A DNA stretch of 33,225 bases from an uncultured Pelagibacteraceae bacterium (GTDB lineage Bacteria > Pseudomonadota > Alphaproteobacteria > Pelagibacterales > Pelagibacteraceae). A program made the translations under genes and the position numbers. The DNA lies in NCBI GenBank assembly GCA_902615145.1, contig CACMNK010000007.1, positions 1 to 33,225 of the forward strand, written 5' to 3'. Below, one piece after another: positions 20,292 through 27,975 of this stretch (position 1 is its first letter; every line of letters starts with the position of its first letter). Under the pieces are notes generated by a model, which was not told where the DNA came from, made no database searches, and saw only the letters and a program-made list of their open reading frames with translations.

Positions 20292-20465
20292 ATGAGCAAA
20301 ACATCAATAGTTCTAATTATATATATTTTGGGTTTAATTTTTGGGGCGTTAGTTCTAGGAATTTGGAGCGCAGAAACAAGTGTTTACAAAGGCCTTCTTG
20401 GTCTAGGATGGACAGCTTTAGCACTGATAGGTTTATTTTTCGCTGAAAAAAATGAAAATAATTAA
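20292..20465 (+). CDS. 57-residue membrane microprotein
   Basis: ATG at 20292 opens 57 codons to TAA at 20463-20465. Two hydrophobic helices are likely, at about residues 5-25 (SIVLIIYILGLIFGALVLGI) and 38-53 (LGLGWTALALIGLFFA), joined by a short polar loop (SAETSVYKG). The Gly-rich, low-charge composition looks like a genuine small inner-membrane protein. Its last 14 nt overlap the start of the next gene (20452), suggesting coupled translation. I do not recognise a family. Confidence rests on length, hydropathy and tight packing. Confidence 0.65.
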   Translation: MSKTSIVLIIYILGLIFGALVLGIWSAETSVYKGLLGLGWTALALIGLFFAEKNENN

Positions 20466-20874
20466 GACTTTTATTATCTTCTTTTTTGTAATTTTGCCAA
20501 TTAACATTTTAAAATCAGAAATTATTGTAATGAGTAAATGTGATGATAAACAAGATGAGTTTCTAAAAAATGAGTATATTCTCAATTTAAATGAACGAAT
20601 AATGACTAGAAATTATGTTTATAAAGAAAAAACATTCCAAAAATACAGATTAACAGATTTAAGTGTAAAAAAATCTAATTCTTACGTCCAAAATATCTAC
20701 GAAGAGGATGGAAAAATTCTAACTCACAAGCATGGATATCCACAATTTTATACTCAAATTTTATTTGAAAAAGATAAAAAAGAAATTTTCATGAGAACGG
20801 TCCTTAACGATGAGGAAGGTCTTTCAAAAATATCAACATGTAAAAAAATAGAAAAATTTGAAAAAGAAAGTTAG
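20452..20874 (+). CDS. exported hypothetical protein, 140 residues
   Basis: I do not recognise a family. The N-terminus has a good signal peptide: K2/K5 followed by a hydrophobic core (IIKTFIIFFFVILPINIL, residues 3-20). The mature part is highly charged (Lys/Glu/Asp) with many Tyr/Phe and predicted beta strands. Two cysteines, C30 near the mature N-terminus and C130 near the C-terminus, could form a disulfide in the periplasm. The gene is coupled to the 57-residue membrane protein by a 14-nt overlap, so the two may act together at the envelope. It converges with the 41-residue basic protein, and the stop codons overlap. Confidence 0.75.
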   Translation: MKIIKTFIIFFFVILPINILKSEIIVMSKCDDKQDEFLKNEYILNLNERIMTRNYVYKEKTFQKYRLTDLSVKKSNSYVQNIYEEDGKILTHKHGYPQFYTQILFEKDKKEIFMRTVLNDEEGLSKISTCKKIEKFEKES

Positions 20875-20996
20875 TTCTTTTTATTTTTTTTACTAAAATT
20901 TTTCTTTCTTGATCCAAACCTACTATTTGTTATGTTGCTCCTGTGTCTAGCATATGCCTGTTTTTGTGCTTGTTTCATTGCTCTTTTTGATGACAT
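20871..20996 (-). CDS. 41-residue highly basic microprotein
   Basis: ATG at 20996-20994 opens 41 codons to TAA at 20873-20871. The frame fills the gap between the histidine phosphatase stop (3 nt away) and the convergent exported protein (stop codons overlap). About 16 of 41 residues are Lys or Arg, with no acidic residues. The N-terminal half looks helical (RAMKQAQKQAYARHR) and the C-terminus is a KKN-rich tail. This composition suggests RNA, ribosome or DNA binding, but that is inference. No family is recognised. Confidence 0.55.
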   Translation of the reverse strand: MSSKRAMKQAQKQAYARHRSNITNSRFGSRKKNFSKKNKKN

Positions 20997-20999
20997 AAT

Positions 21000-21563
21000 T
21001 CAATAAGATATTTCTTGAGTATCTATAATATTAAAATTTTTATCAGATACAACTATTTCACCCGATGATGATCCATAGTTTAAAATTTCCGATATTAAAA
21101 CATAATGAGTAACTAAAACTAAATTCTTATTATTATTGTTTTTATAATTTTTAATATATTCTTTCAATGCTTTCACCTGTTTATCCTTATTTTTTGCAAA
21201 TTTAGAGCTGTAGAAAGAATTTAAAAAACTCTTTGTTGTATAATCTTTAAAGGCAATTTTTGCTGTTTCTTTGCATCTACACCATTCACTTGATAAAACT
21301 TCATCAATTTCAATTTCATTTTTAATAAAAAATTTACCGATAGATTTAGCCTGTTTTTTTCCCTTCTCACTTAGATTTCTTTGTGTCGAACAATCGTTTA
21401 AATTGAAATTATTTGGATCTCCACTTCCAGGTGCATATGCATGTCTTATAAATATTAATTTTCCACCCTCTTCTAATTGATTTATTAAATTTTCATTTAA
21501 ATCTGCTTTAATAGATGATGTTAAAGTTATAAATATTATTATTAAGAAGTTAAAAAATTTCAT
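21000..21563 (-). CDS. exported histidine phosphatase family protein
   Basis: This 187-residue protein belongs to the phosphoglycerate-mutase-like superfamily. A signal peptide covers about residues 1-20 (FFNFLIIIFITLTSSIKA), placing it in the periplasm. The catalytic motif is R40-H41 (IFIRHAYAPGSGDP), followed by the substrate-site R96 and proton donor E99 region (SSEWCRCKETA), and the second His H153 (LVLVTHYVLISEIL). The EWCRCKETA form resembles small phosphatases of the Ais/SixA-like part of the family. The substrate is unknown; a sugar phosphate or other phosphomonoester is plausible. Its start codon is 2 nt from that of the divergent glycosylase gene. Confidence 0.85.
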   Translation of the reverse strand: MKFFNFLIIIFITLTSSIKADLNENLINQLEEGGKLIFIRHAYAPGSGDPNNFNLNDCSTQRNLSEKGKKQAKSIGKFFIKNEIEIDEVLSSEWCRCKETAKIAFKDYTTKSFLNSFYSSKFAKNKDKQVKALKEYIKNYKNNNNKNLVLVTHYVLISEILNYGSSSGEIVVSDKNFNIIDTQEISY

Positions 21564-21565
21564 TT

Positions 21566-22246
21566 ATGGATATTAGATTAAACGATTTAAATAAAACAAT
21601 AGTTAATTGTAAAAAGTGTCCAAGATTAGTTAAGTTTATCCGCAAAGTAAGTTCAATAAAGAGAAAACAAAATAGAGATGAGCTGTATTGGGGAAAACCG
21701 GTGCCTGGATTTGGAGACTTAAGCTCTAAAATGGCTATCATCGGACTAGCGCCTGCTGCTCATGGTGGTACTAGAACCGGTAGAGCATTTACTGGAGATA
21801 AATCAGGAGATTTTTTATTTAAATGTTTGCACAAGGTAGGAATTTCAAATTCTCCGTTATCAAAAAATCTAGAAGATAATTTAAAGCTAAAATCTACTTA
21901 TATTACCAATATTCTTAAGTGTGTGCCTCCTGAAGATAAACCACTAAGCATTGAAATTTCTAACTGCTCTAATTTTTTTGATAAGGAAATATTATTTTTA
22001 AAGAATTTGAAAGTTATAGTTACATTAGGAAAAGTTGCTTTTGATAATTGTGTGAAATTGTACAAACAAAGATTTAATATAGAACATAAATTTATTTTTA
22101 AACACAATAAAACACATGAGTTACCTAATGGTTTAATAATTTTATCAAGCTATCATCCAAGTCCAAGAAACGTAAATACAAAGTTAATTTCTGAAAAAAT
22201 GATGGTAAAATTATTTAAAAAAGCAAAGAGATTGGCTACTTCTTAA
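21566..22246 (+). CDS. family-5 uracil-DNA glycosylase (UDGb) with [4Fe-4S] cluster
   Basis: This 226-residue base-excision repair enzyme removes uracil and other deaminated bases. Four cluster cysteines fit the family: C15 and C18 (NCKKCPRLVKF), C119 (NILKCVPPEDKP) and C134. The catalytic motif GLAPAAHGGTRTGRAFTGDKSG spans about 60-81; it is the family-5 form, without the water-activating Asp of family 1. The second motif SSYHPSPRNVNT (195-206) carries H197. The ATG at 21566 is the only start that keeps the first cysteine motif near the N-terminus. It is divergent from the phosphatase with 2 nt between start codons and overlaps the thioesterase 3' end by 11 nt. Confidence 0.92.
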   Translation: MDIRLNDLNKTIVNCKKCPRLVKFIRKVSSIKRKQNRDELYWGKPVPGFGDLSSKMAIIGLAPAAHGGTRTGRAFTGDKSGDFLFKCLHKVGISNSPLSKNLEDNLKLKSTYITNILKCVPPEDKPLSIEISNCSNFFDKEILFLKNLKVIVTLGKVAFDNCVKLYKQRFNIEHKFIFKHNKTHELPNGLIILSSYHPSPRNVNTKLISEKMMVKLFKKAKRLATS

Positions 22247-22658
22247 TACTATCGCAAAAGTATGGTTTAAATTTTGAGTATATCTGATCAGGTATCTTTA
22301 TAGGTTTACCATCTTTATTAACAAAGACTAAGTGAATTTGTGCCTCAACAATTAGTTCATTATTTTTAGTAATTATTTGATTCATAAAAAAAGAAGTTTT
22401 AGTGATTGATTTAACAAAAGATCTTATAGTCAATTCATCCTCTAAATAAGCAGATTTTTTATATTCTATATTACAGGATTTAACTATTATTAAAGATTTA
22501 AATTCTTCTTGGATTTTATTATTACTGTAACCAATTGAAAATAATGCTTCTGTTCTAGCTCTTTCTAAGAATTTTAAATAATTTGCATAGTAAACTACAC
22601 CACCAGAATCTGTATCCTCGTAATATACTTTTAATTTATGAAAGAAGTTTTCGTGCAT
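22236..22658 (-). CDS. ybgC: YbgC/4-hydroxybenzoyl-CoA thioesterase family acyl-CoA thioesterase
   Basis: This 140-residue single hotdog-fold thioesterase is of the type often linked to the Tol-Pal system. The active-site motif VYYEDTDSGGVVYYANYLKFLERARTE (11-37) contains the catalytic D17, and the long helix follows. The central strands end in AQIHLVFVNKDGKPIKIPD, the usual family C-terminal half. The tol-pal genes are not adjacent here, so an involvement with Tol-Pal is only by family. The gene converges on the uracil-DNA glycosylase with an 11-nt overlap. The 52-nt gap on its 5' side holds nothing else I can name. Confidence 0.88.
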   Translation of the reverse strand: MHENFFHKLKVYYEDTDSGGVVYYANYLKFLERARTEALFSIGYSNNKIQEEFKSLIIVKSCNIEYKKSAYLEDELTIRSFVKSITKTSFFMNQIITKNNELIVEAQIHLVFVNKDGKPIKIPDQIYSKFKPYFCDSIKK

Positions 22659-22710
22659 TAAAAAAACTATATCAAATAATTAATTAATTTTATAGAATCT
22701 AAGAAATAAA

Positions 22711-22851
22711 ATGAATATCTTTGTTATTTGGTTAGTATTGGTTATTGCATGGAACTTTGGTTATCCTGGTGCTAGTCCTCATGAAGATGTTTTGGTAGCT
22801 GTGATTTTAGCTTTTTTCAATATCTTTTTAAAAAAATATTTGAAATTATAA
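22711..22851 (+). CDS. 46-residue membrane microprotein
   Basis: ATG at 22711 opens 46 codons to TAA at 22849-22851, which abuts the DUF3047-like gene end at 22852 exactly. Residues 2-16 are hydrophobic (NIFVIWLVLVIAWNF), a turn with Gly/Pro follows (GYPGASPHED), and a second hydrophobic segment at 27-40 ends in KKYLKL. The helix-turn-helix membrane hairpin layout, balanced codon composition and exact packing between genes support it being real. No family is recognised. Confidence 0.6.
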   Translation: MNIFVIWLVLVIAWNFGYPGASPHEDVLVAVILAFFNIFLKKYLKL

Positions 22852-23502
22852 TTAATTTTCTGAGAAATATATGTTTTGGTAATAAGCTATAGCTTTCATT
22901 TTAGAGTTATCTGTATCAGACATAATCGCTAATCCATCTAACTCATCAACATCTAAATCGTGAAATCTTTTAAAATCTTCCTTCACATTTGTTTTAACGG
23001 TAACCCATTCATTTAAATTTTTTTTTGTACTTGCCAAAACATTATCAATAGATTTTTTAGTATAGGGGCTTGGTGAGCTAAAACCAATATCACTATTGCT
23101 TGAGAAAACATAGTTTATAGCCCTATTAGATAAAGGTGTTGCACCAGTTTTTTTAACTGCAAAAACTCTAGCAGCAAAATCATGTCCTTTTTTGGTATTT
23201 TCTTTTATTCCGGGTAGATCTTTTTCTATTTTCCAAGTTATATTTATGAATGGAGTTTTGTTTAGATCAATTTTGACCTCTTTTCCTAATCCAGAAGCTG
23301 CATTATTAGCCACAGCTTTTAAGAAATTTCCATTTTCATTTGACCCAATTGTATAAATTGTCTTATTTTCGGCCCCTCTAACCTTTCGAACCTGTAAGTT
23401 TGACAGTTCATCTGTGGTAAAATTAAAAACTTTAATTTCATTCGCAAATCCTGTTCCAATAGTTACAAAAATAAAAATTAAGATTTTAATTAAAATATTC
23501 AT
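22852..23502 (-). CDS. exported DUF3047-like protein
   Basis: I chose the ATG at 23502 (216 residues). The open frame extends to a TTG at 23544, but the ATG gives a clean signal peptide (MNILIKILIFIFVTIGTGFA). The mature part matches the pattern I know for DUF3047: INITWKIEKDLPG, then KKGHDFAARVFAV, then INYVFSS, and near the end AIMSDTDNSKMKAIAYYQNIYF. The fold is a beta-sandwich. Biochemical function is not established; a carbohydrate-binding-like periplasmic role is only a guess. It is convergent with the 46-residue membrane protein and divergent from the 45-residue exported protein. Confidence 0.75.
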   Translation of the reverse strand: MNILIKILIFIFVTIGTGFANEIKVFNFTTDELSNLQVRKVRGAENKTIYTIGSNENGNFLKAVANNAASGLGKEVKIDLNKTPFINITWKIEKDLPGIKENTKKGHDFAARVFAVKKTGATPLSNRAINYVFSSNSDIGFSSPSPYTKKSIDNVLASTKKNLNEWVTVKTNVKEDFKRFHDLDVDELDGLAIMSDTDNSKMKAIAYYQNIYFSEN

Positions 23503-23531
23503 TAAAAATTTTTTAAAGAAATTGTTAATAC

Positions 23532-23566
23532 ATGATTTTGACAAAATTTAAACATTCAAAAATCAT
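23532..23566. repeat. imperfect inverted repeat between divergent small genes
   Basis: ATGATTTTGA (23532-23541) is the reverse complement of TCAAAAATCAT (23556-23566) apart from one extra A. It lies between the start of the DUF3047-like gene (23502, leftward) and the 45-codon ORF (23589, rightward), where the shared control region must be. It could be an operator or a leader hairpin. With this base composition a chance origin is also possible. Confidence 0.3.
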
Positions 23567-23588
23567 CTTTAGTTAATATGTATAAATT

Positions 23589-23726
23589 ATGAAGACAATT
23601 TCAATTTTTATACTGTTAATTTACTGGTCAATTATGATTTTTGCACCAGTGATGTCAAATGATGTCAAAATGAGCCGAGCTAAGACAATTCAAACTAAAA
23701 TAGTTGAAGAAAAACCAAAAAGTTAA
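23589..23726 (+). CDS. 45-residue exported or membrane-anchored microprotein
   Basis: ATG at 23589 opens 45 codons to TAA at 23724-23726, overlapping the convergent SDR stop by 4 nt. Residues 3-20 are a hydrophobic helix (TISIFILLIYWSIMIFAP). The rest is polar and Lys-rich, ending EEKPKS. It could be cleaved after the helix or anchored by it. The layout of a short hydrophobic N-terminus plus charged tail is like the other microproteins here, but the sequence does not match them. No family is recognised. Confidence 0.55.
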   Translation: MKTISIFILLIYWSIMIFAPVMSNDVKMSRAKTIQTKIVEEKPKS

Positions 23727-24475
23727 TAAGTCGAACGACCACCACTTATGTCAAAAACTGCCGCTGTAGAAAATGTATTTTCCTCCGATGAGAGCCAGCA
23801 AACTAAAGATGTAAATTCCTCGACTTCAAGAAATCGACCCCTAGGCACCTTGGAAAGCATCCTTTGAACATGTTCTTTAGTCATTTGATCTAAAATACGT
23901 GTTTTGGCTCCTGCAGGAGTGACAGCATTTACAGCTATATTTTTATCAGCAAGCTCTTTACCTAAAGATTTTGTTAGTCCAATGGCTCCAGCTTTACCTG
24001 CGCTATATGCACTTGCATTTGCATTGCCATCTTTTCCGGCGACAGATGCTACATTAACTATCCTACCATAGTCATTCTTAATCATATTAGGTACTATCGC
24101 TCTGCAACAATTAAAAGTTCCCATCAAATTTATATCTATCACTTTTTTCCACTTCTCTAGGTCATATTCCCATAATGGGGCAGTAGGACCAGTTATCCCT
24201 GCGTTATTGATTAATATATCAATGTTGGATTTTTTCACGATTTCATTGGTACAGTTTTCAACTTCTTTAAATTTTGATACGTCAACAACATTTGAGGTTA
24301 AATTTGTATTATTAAGTTCTTTAACAGACTTTTTGAGTGTGTCTGGATCGTTGTCCCAAATTATTACTTTAGCGCCTGAATTTAAAAATCTCCTAGCTAT
24401 ATCAAATCCAAATCCTTGAGCTCCACCTGTTATAACTGCAGTCCTATTCTCAAAACTAAATGTAATCTTGTCCAT
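23723..24475 (-). CDS. short-chain dehydrogenase/reductase, NAD-type
   Basis: This 250-residue classical SDR has a Rossmann glycine motif TGGAQGFG at 17-24, NNAG at 90-93, and the catalytic residues S144, Y157 and K161 (YSAGK). D41 after the second strand (IIWDND) favours NAD(H) over NADP(H). The C-terminus FDISGGRSTY is the usual last strand and helix. It is similar to FabG-like and sugar-alcohol dehydrogenases; the substrate cannot be read from sequence. It follows the NCS1 permease by 4 nt and is probably the last gene of the TRAP-NCS1-SDR unit, so it may oxidise an imported alcohol or hydroxy acid. Confidence 0.9.
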   Translation of the reverse strand: MDKITFSFENRTAVITGGAQGFGFDIARRFLNSGAKVIIWDNDPDTLKKSVKELNNTNLTSNVVDVSKFKEVENCTNEIVKKSNIDILINNAGITGPTAPLWEYDLEKWKKVIDINLMGTFNCCRAIVPNMIKNDYGRIVNVASVAGKDGNANASAYSAGKAGAIGLTKSLGKELADKNIAVNAVTPAGAKTRILDQMTKEHVQRMLSKVPRGRFLEVEEFTSLVCWLSSEENTFSTAAVFDISGGRSTY

Positions 24476-24479
24476 TAAA

Positions 24480-25937
24480 TTATTTTTTTGCCAAAAAGTA
24501 ATAAGTTATTGAGGAAATTAATGCGCCAATAATCCATGCATAAGATTGTAAAAACATTAAATTAGAGTTCCAAATTGTTGAGGCCGAGAATACAAATCCC
24601 AAAAATAAAGAATATGTACCTCTTATATGCCAACCACCTGAAAAATAATACGACCCATTTTTTTCTAGAGAATAAATATCTTTATTAATCAAATTACCCT
24701 TTCTAATAAAATAATAATCAGAAATCATTATTCCAAAAATTGGTCCAAAAAAAGCTCCGATTGTATCTATTATTGATAAAATTCCTATTTGACTCAAAAA
24801 AGTAAGCCAAAAAACTCCTATTAAAAGTCCAATTAAACCTATCACTAATCCTGAGCTTTTGAATGATAATGAAGTGGGAAATAAATTAATAAGTGAGTAT
24901 TGTGATGGAATAAAATTAGCAATTAAATTTGTAGAAGCTGACGCAATAATTATAAAAATCAAAACTAAATTAGTTAATAATAAATTATTTAACTTACCAA
25001 TTATATCTGTGGGATTTGTAAGTATTTTTTCAATATTTTCAGGACTTTGTTTTAAAAAAGCATCTGCACCTATGACAATAAAAAGTGAAAAAAAAGAAAA
25101 AATTATTAAATTCAATATTAAAGTTAAATTCCCTTTTTTGAGTTGATTTTCATTTTCAACATACCTTGAAAAGTCACCAAAACTTAAAATAACAATTGAA
25201 AAGTAAGCAAAAAGCGTTCCTGATACAGTTATCAATGGTATAATATTATTTTTATCTACAAAATTTTCTAAACTTAAAGCACCTAAAAATGCATTAACTG
25301 TAAATTTAACATCACTCAATAAAACTATAAAAAAGAATAACGCCATCCCGGAATAGACAAAAATTGCAGAGATATTAATAATTTTTTTATTATAATTCAT
25401 CCCTATACTAAATAAAATAACCTGTAGAGCCATTGAGACTATAATTGAAATCCAATCTATGATGTTTAATCCAATAAAAAAAATAAGAAAAATTTCTTGT
25501 TGTAAAAGAGTTTTATCAATAGAAAAAATTAAAATTCTTAATAAATATCCCAATGCTTTTGATAAAAAGTATGTTTGAATTCCAAACATAAATATACCAA
25601 CTATACTTCTTAAAAATCCGATATACTGTGCTCCTCTTACTCCCATTGAGGATCTTAATAAAACTACAAATGGTAATCCAAATTTTTGAGATGGCTTACC
25701 AATTAAATTAGAAAAAAAATAAACCAATAAAGAGGCAAAAATTGTTCCAAACAATACGACAAAAGTATTTAAGTCATACACAACATAAAGAGATGCGATC
25801 AAAGAAAATCCAATAACACTTTGAATGCCAACCCCCCAAAAACAAAATAAATCTTTCCAGTTCCAATTTTTATTACTCGGATTGACTGTTACTAAATCCC
25901 AATTAATTAGTGTTTTATTTGATTCTTGCTGATTCAC
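24480..25937 (-). CDS. NCS1-family nucleobase/allantoin-type permease
   Basis: This 485-residue inner-membrane transporter has about 12 transmembrane helices. The N-terminal cytoplasmic segment NKNWNWKDLFCFWGVGIQSV and GLPFVVLLRSSMGVRGAQY (about 95-113) fit the cytosine/purine/uracil/thiamine/allantoin permease family. GAFFGPIFGIMISDYYFIRKG near residue 395 is the typical late loop. The substrate is probably a nucleobase, hydantoin, allantoin or related N-compound, but no residue here settles which. It starts 25 nt after dctM and ends 4 nt before the SDR, so it is likely cotranscribed with them. Confidence 0.88.
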   Translation of the reverse strand: MNQQESNKTLINWDLVTVNPSNKNWNWKDLFCFWGVGIQSVIGFSLIASLYVVYDLNTFVVLFGTIFASLLVYFFSNLIGKPSQKFGLPFVVLLRSSMGVRGAQYIGFLRSIVGIFMFGIQTYFLSKALGYLLRILIFSIDKTLLQQEIFLIFFIGLNIIDWISIIVSMALQVILFSIGMNYNKKIINISAIFVYSGMALFFFIVLLSDVKFTVNAFLGALSLENFVDKNNIIPLITVSGTLFAYFSIVILSFGDFSRYVENENQLKKGNLTLILNLIIFSFFSLFIVIGADAFLKQSPENIEKILTNPTDIIGKLNNLLLTNLVLIFIIIASASTNLIANFIPSQYSLINLFPTSLSFKSSGLVIGLIGLLIGVFWLTFLSQIGILSIIDTIGAFFGPIFGIMISDYYFIRKGNLINKDIYSLEKNGSYYFSGGWHIRGTYSLFLGFVFSASTIWNSNLMFLQSYAWIIGALISSITYYFLAKK

Positions 25938-25962
25938 TCAGACAATATAAAACTTTAACAGT

Positions 25963-27297
25963 CTACTGTCCATATAGGAGAGTTGGTAACCATAGTGCAA
26001 TTTTTGGAAATATAATAATTAAAATTAAACCAAATACTTGCAGTACCATAAACTGCATCATTCCATAATAGATATCTTTTAAATCCCACTCAGGTACGAC
26101 GCCTTTTAAAAAATAAGCCGAAAGTGCAACAGGCGGTGATAACCAAGCGGTTTGCAAATTAACAGCTACTAATATTGCAAACCAAGTTAGATTAAATCCT
26201 AATGCTTCAATCAATGGCAATATAATTGGAACAATAATCATTACTATAGGTACCCACTCTAAAGGCCATCCTAATAAAAAAATCATTACCATAACCATCG
26301 CTAAAATAAGATATTTATTCATTTCAAGACCTAACAAAAACTCAGTTAATAAAGTCGGTGTTCCTAATCTTGCAAAAACAGCACCAAAAAAATTTGAAGC
26401 TGCAACTAAAACCATAATTAATGCAGTTATCTCCAATGTTTTAACCAATGCTTCTTGTAATTTTGAAAGAGTCAATTTTTTATAAGCTAATGAAAGAAGT
26501 AAAGCTCCCATAGCTCCACATCCTGCAGCTTCTGTTGGAGTGGCAAAACCAAATAAAATACTTCCTAATGCTGCAAATACCAAAGCTGCTGGTGGCACTA
26601 ACCCTAAAAAAAATTCAATCCAAACTTCTTTCATACTCGCAGCTCTCATGTCATCAGGTATGACTGGTCCTAATTTAGGATTAATCATGCATCTAATCGT
26701 TGTGTAACCTGCGTATAAACTTGCAAGAAGAATTCCTGGTAAAATTGCAGCGGCAAATAAATCTATTACTGGAATTTCCATTATAGGACCCATTACAACT
26801 AACATAATACTTGGTGGGATTAATATTCCTAAAGTTCCCCCCGCTGTGATAGTACCAGCTGCAAGTCTCACATCATAACCAGATCTGTTCATCGATTTTG
26901 CAGCCATAATTCCGAGAATTGTCACTGATGCTCCAACAATCCCCGTTGCAGCTGCAAAAATCACAGAGACAAATAAAACTGCATAATATAAAGATCCCTT
27001 AACTTTAGCTAACATCATTTGGAATGCTGAAAATAATCTTTCCATTAAGCCTGCTTGTTCCATCATAATTCCCATAAAGACAAAGAGTGGGACGGCGGCG
27101 AGTGTTTGCTCCGTCATAACCATAGAAAATTGGAGAGTCATTAAATAAAAAACTAATTTTCCAAATCCTAGATAACCGAAAACAAAACCTAAAAAAATTA
27201 GTGTAAATGAAATAGGAAAACCAACAAATATGGCAAATAACATTACACCAACGAGAATAAAACCTAAGATTGCTGGATCTATAAACTCAGCAATCAT
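25963..27297 (-). CDS. dctM: TRAP transporter large permease (DctM family)
   Basis: This 444-residue membrane subunit is the sodium-coupled transporter proper of a TRAP system, with about 12-13 helices. Family motifs include GFPISFTLIFLGFVFG near residue 26, PLFVFMGIMMEQAGL (71-85), ATGIVGASVTILGIMAAKSM and TAGGTLGILIPPSIMLVVMG (152-171), and ATPTEAAGCGAMGALLLS around 250. The start overlaps the dctQ stop by 4 nt (ATGA). The sequence and the paired P-protein resemble the branch annotated mannitol/chloroaromatic, TakP or FcbT type; substrates of that branch are mostly organic acids. It is followed by the NCS1 permease. Confidence 0.95.
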   Translation of the reverse strand: MIAEFIDPAILGFILVGVMLFAIFVGFPISFTLIFLGFVFGYLGFGKLVFYLMTLQFSMVMTEQTLAAVPLFVFMGIMMEQAGLMERLFSAFQMMLAKVKGSLYYAVLFVSVIFAAATGIVGASVTILGIMAAKSMNRSGYDVRLAAGTITAGGTLGILIPPSIMLVVMGPIMEIPVIDLFAAAILPGILLASLYAGYTTIRCMINPKLGPVIPDDMRAASMKEVWIEFFLGLVPPAALVFAALGSILFGFATPTEAAGCGAMGALLLSLAYKKLTLSKLQEALVKTLEITALIMVLVAASNFFGAVFARLGTPTLLTEFLLGLEMNKYLILAMVMVMIFLLGWPLEWVPIVMIIVPIILPLIEALGFNLTWFAILVAVNLQTAWLSPPVALSAYFLKGVVPEWDLKDIYYGMMQFMVLQVFGLILIIIFPKIALWLPTLLYGQ

Positions 27298-27908
27298 TTA
27301 GTTTCTCCAGGCCACTCACCTTTTTTAGCTGCCCAATAACTTTTGAGTAACTCTGAAACGCCTTGAATTAACAAAAATATTATACCAATTAGTAAACATG
27401 TTTTAATAGGCCACATATAAGGCATCCATGTGGTATCCATACCTCTTTCTCCTCTTTGAATTGACTCTCCAACAAACCCAACGGTCATATATAGAAAAAC
27501 AATTAGGCCCGGAAAATAAAATAATAAATATAACCAAAAATCTATTAGACCTTGGTTTTTAGTTTTAAAATTTCTATATAAAAAATCTGCTCTTATATGA
27601 ACTCCTCTAGAAAGAGCATAACCAGCACCCAACATAAAAAGTGCTCCATATAAAAAACGACTTATGTCATAAGCCCAAATAGTCGGTGCTAAAAATAATT
27701 TTCTTGCAAGAACTTCATAAGTCATTGCAAAAATTAATGGCATCAATATCCAGCAAACAATATTGCCTATCCACTTACTAAATTTATCAATTCCTGTTAT
27801 AGATTTTGCCATCCATAATGGCATGTCATCAGGCATTTTTCCCGAACCACCTCGCCTTTCGGCAATCATTTCATCTGATATATCTAGTTTACCTGGTTCG
27901 TCTGCCAT
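27294..27908 (-). CDS. dctQ: TRAP transporter small permease (DctQ family)
   Basis: This 204-residue protein has four predicted transmembrane helices (about 46-66, 85-103, 122-145, 165-187) and a hydrophilic N-terminal extension of about 40 residues (including EMIAERRGGSGKMPDDMP). Motifs MTYEVLARKLFLAPTIWAYDISRFL and GYALSRGVHIRADFLY are typical of the branch. It overlaps dctM by 4 nt. It is preceded by a strong hairpin with a T-run (27927-27952) that separates it from the binding-protein gene, so its expression should be lower than that of dctP. Confidence 0.93.
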   Translation of the reverse strand: MADEPGKLDISDEMIAERRGGSGKMPDDMPLWMAKSITGIDKFSKWIGNIVCWILMPLIFAMTYEVLARKLFLAPTIWAYDISRFLYGALFMLGAGYALSRGVHIRADFLYRNFKTKNQGLIDFWLYLLFYFPGLIVFLYMTVGFVGESIQRGERGMDTTWMPYMWPIKTCLLIGIIFLLIQGVSELLKSYWAAKKGEWPGETK

Positions 27909-27926
27909 AAGTTTGAATTAAAAAAC

Positions 27927-27952
27927 TAGAGCGGACTTAAAAGTCCGCTCTA
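27927..27952 (-). terminator. hairpin with T-run between dctP and dctQ (partial terminator/attenuator)
   Basis: TAGAGCGGACT (27927-27937) and AGTCCGCTCTA (27942-27952) are perfect 11-bp arms around a TTTA loop (minus-strand reading). The stem is GC-rich, exceptional in this window. On the minus strand it is followed within 2 nt by TTTTTT, as in an intrinsic terminator. It is 23 nt after the dctP stop and 18 nt before the dctQ start, all on one strand. The likely role is to stop most transcripts after the binding-protein gene and to protect the 3' end of the dctP message, giving excess periplasmic protein. Confidence 0.85.
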
Positions 27953-27975
27953 ATTAAATTAAGATTAATTACTGA

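Noticed and set aside
23503-23544. TTG start giving a 230-residue DUF3047-like protein
   Set aside because: The extra 14 residues precede an otherwise canonical signal peptide that begins at the ATG at 23502.
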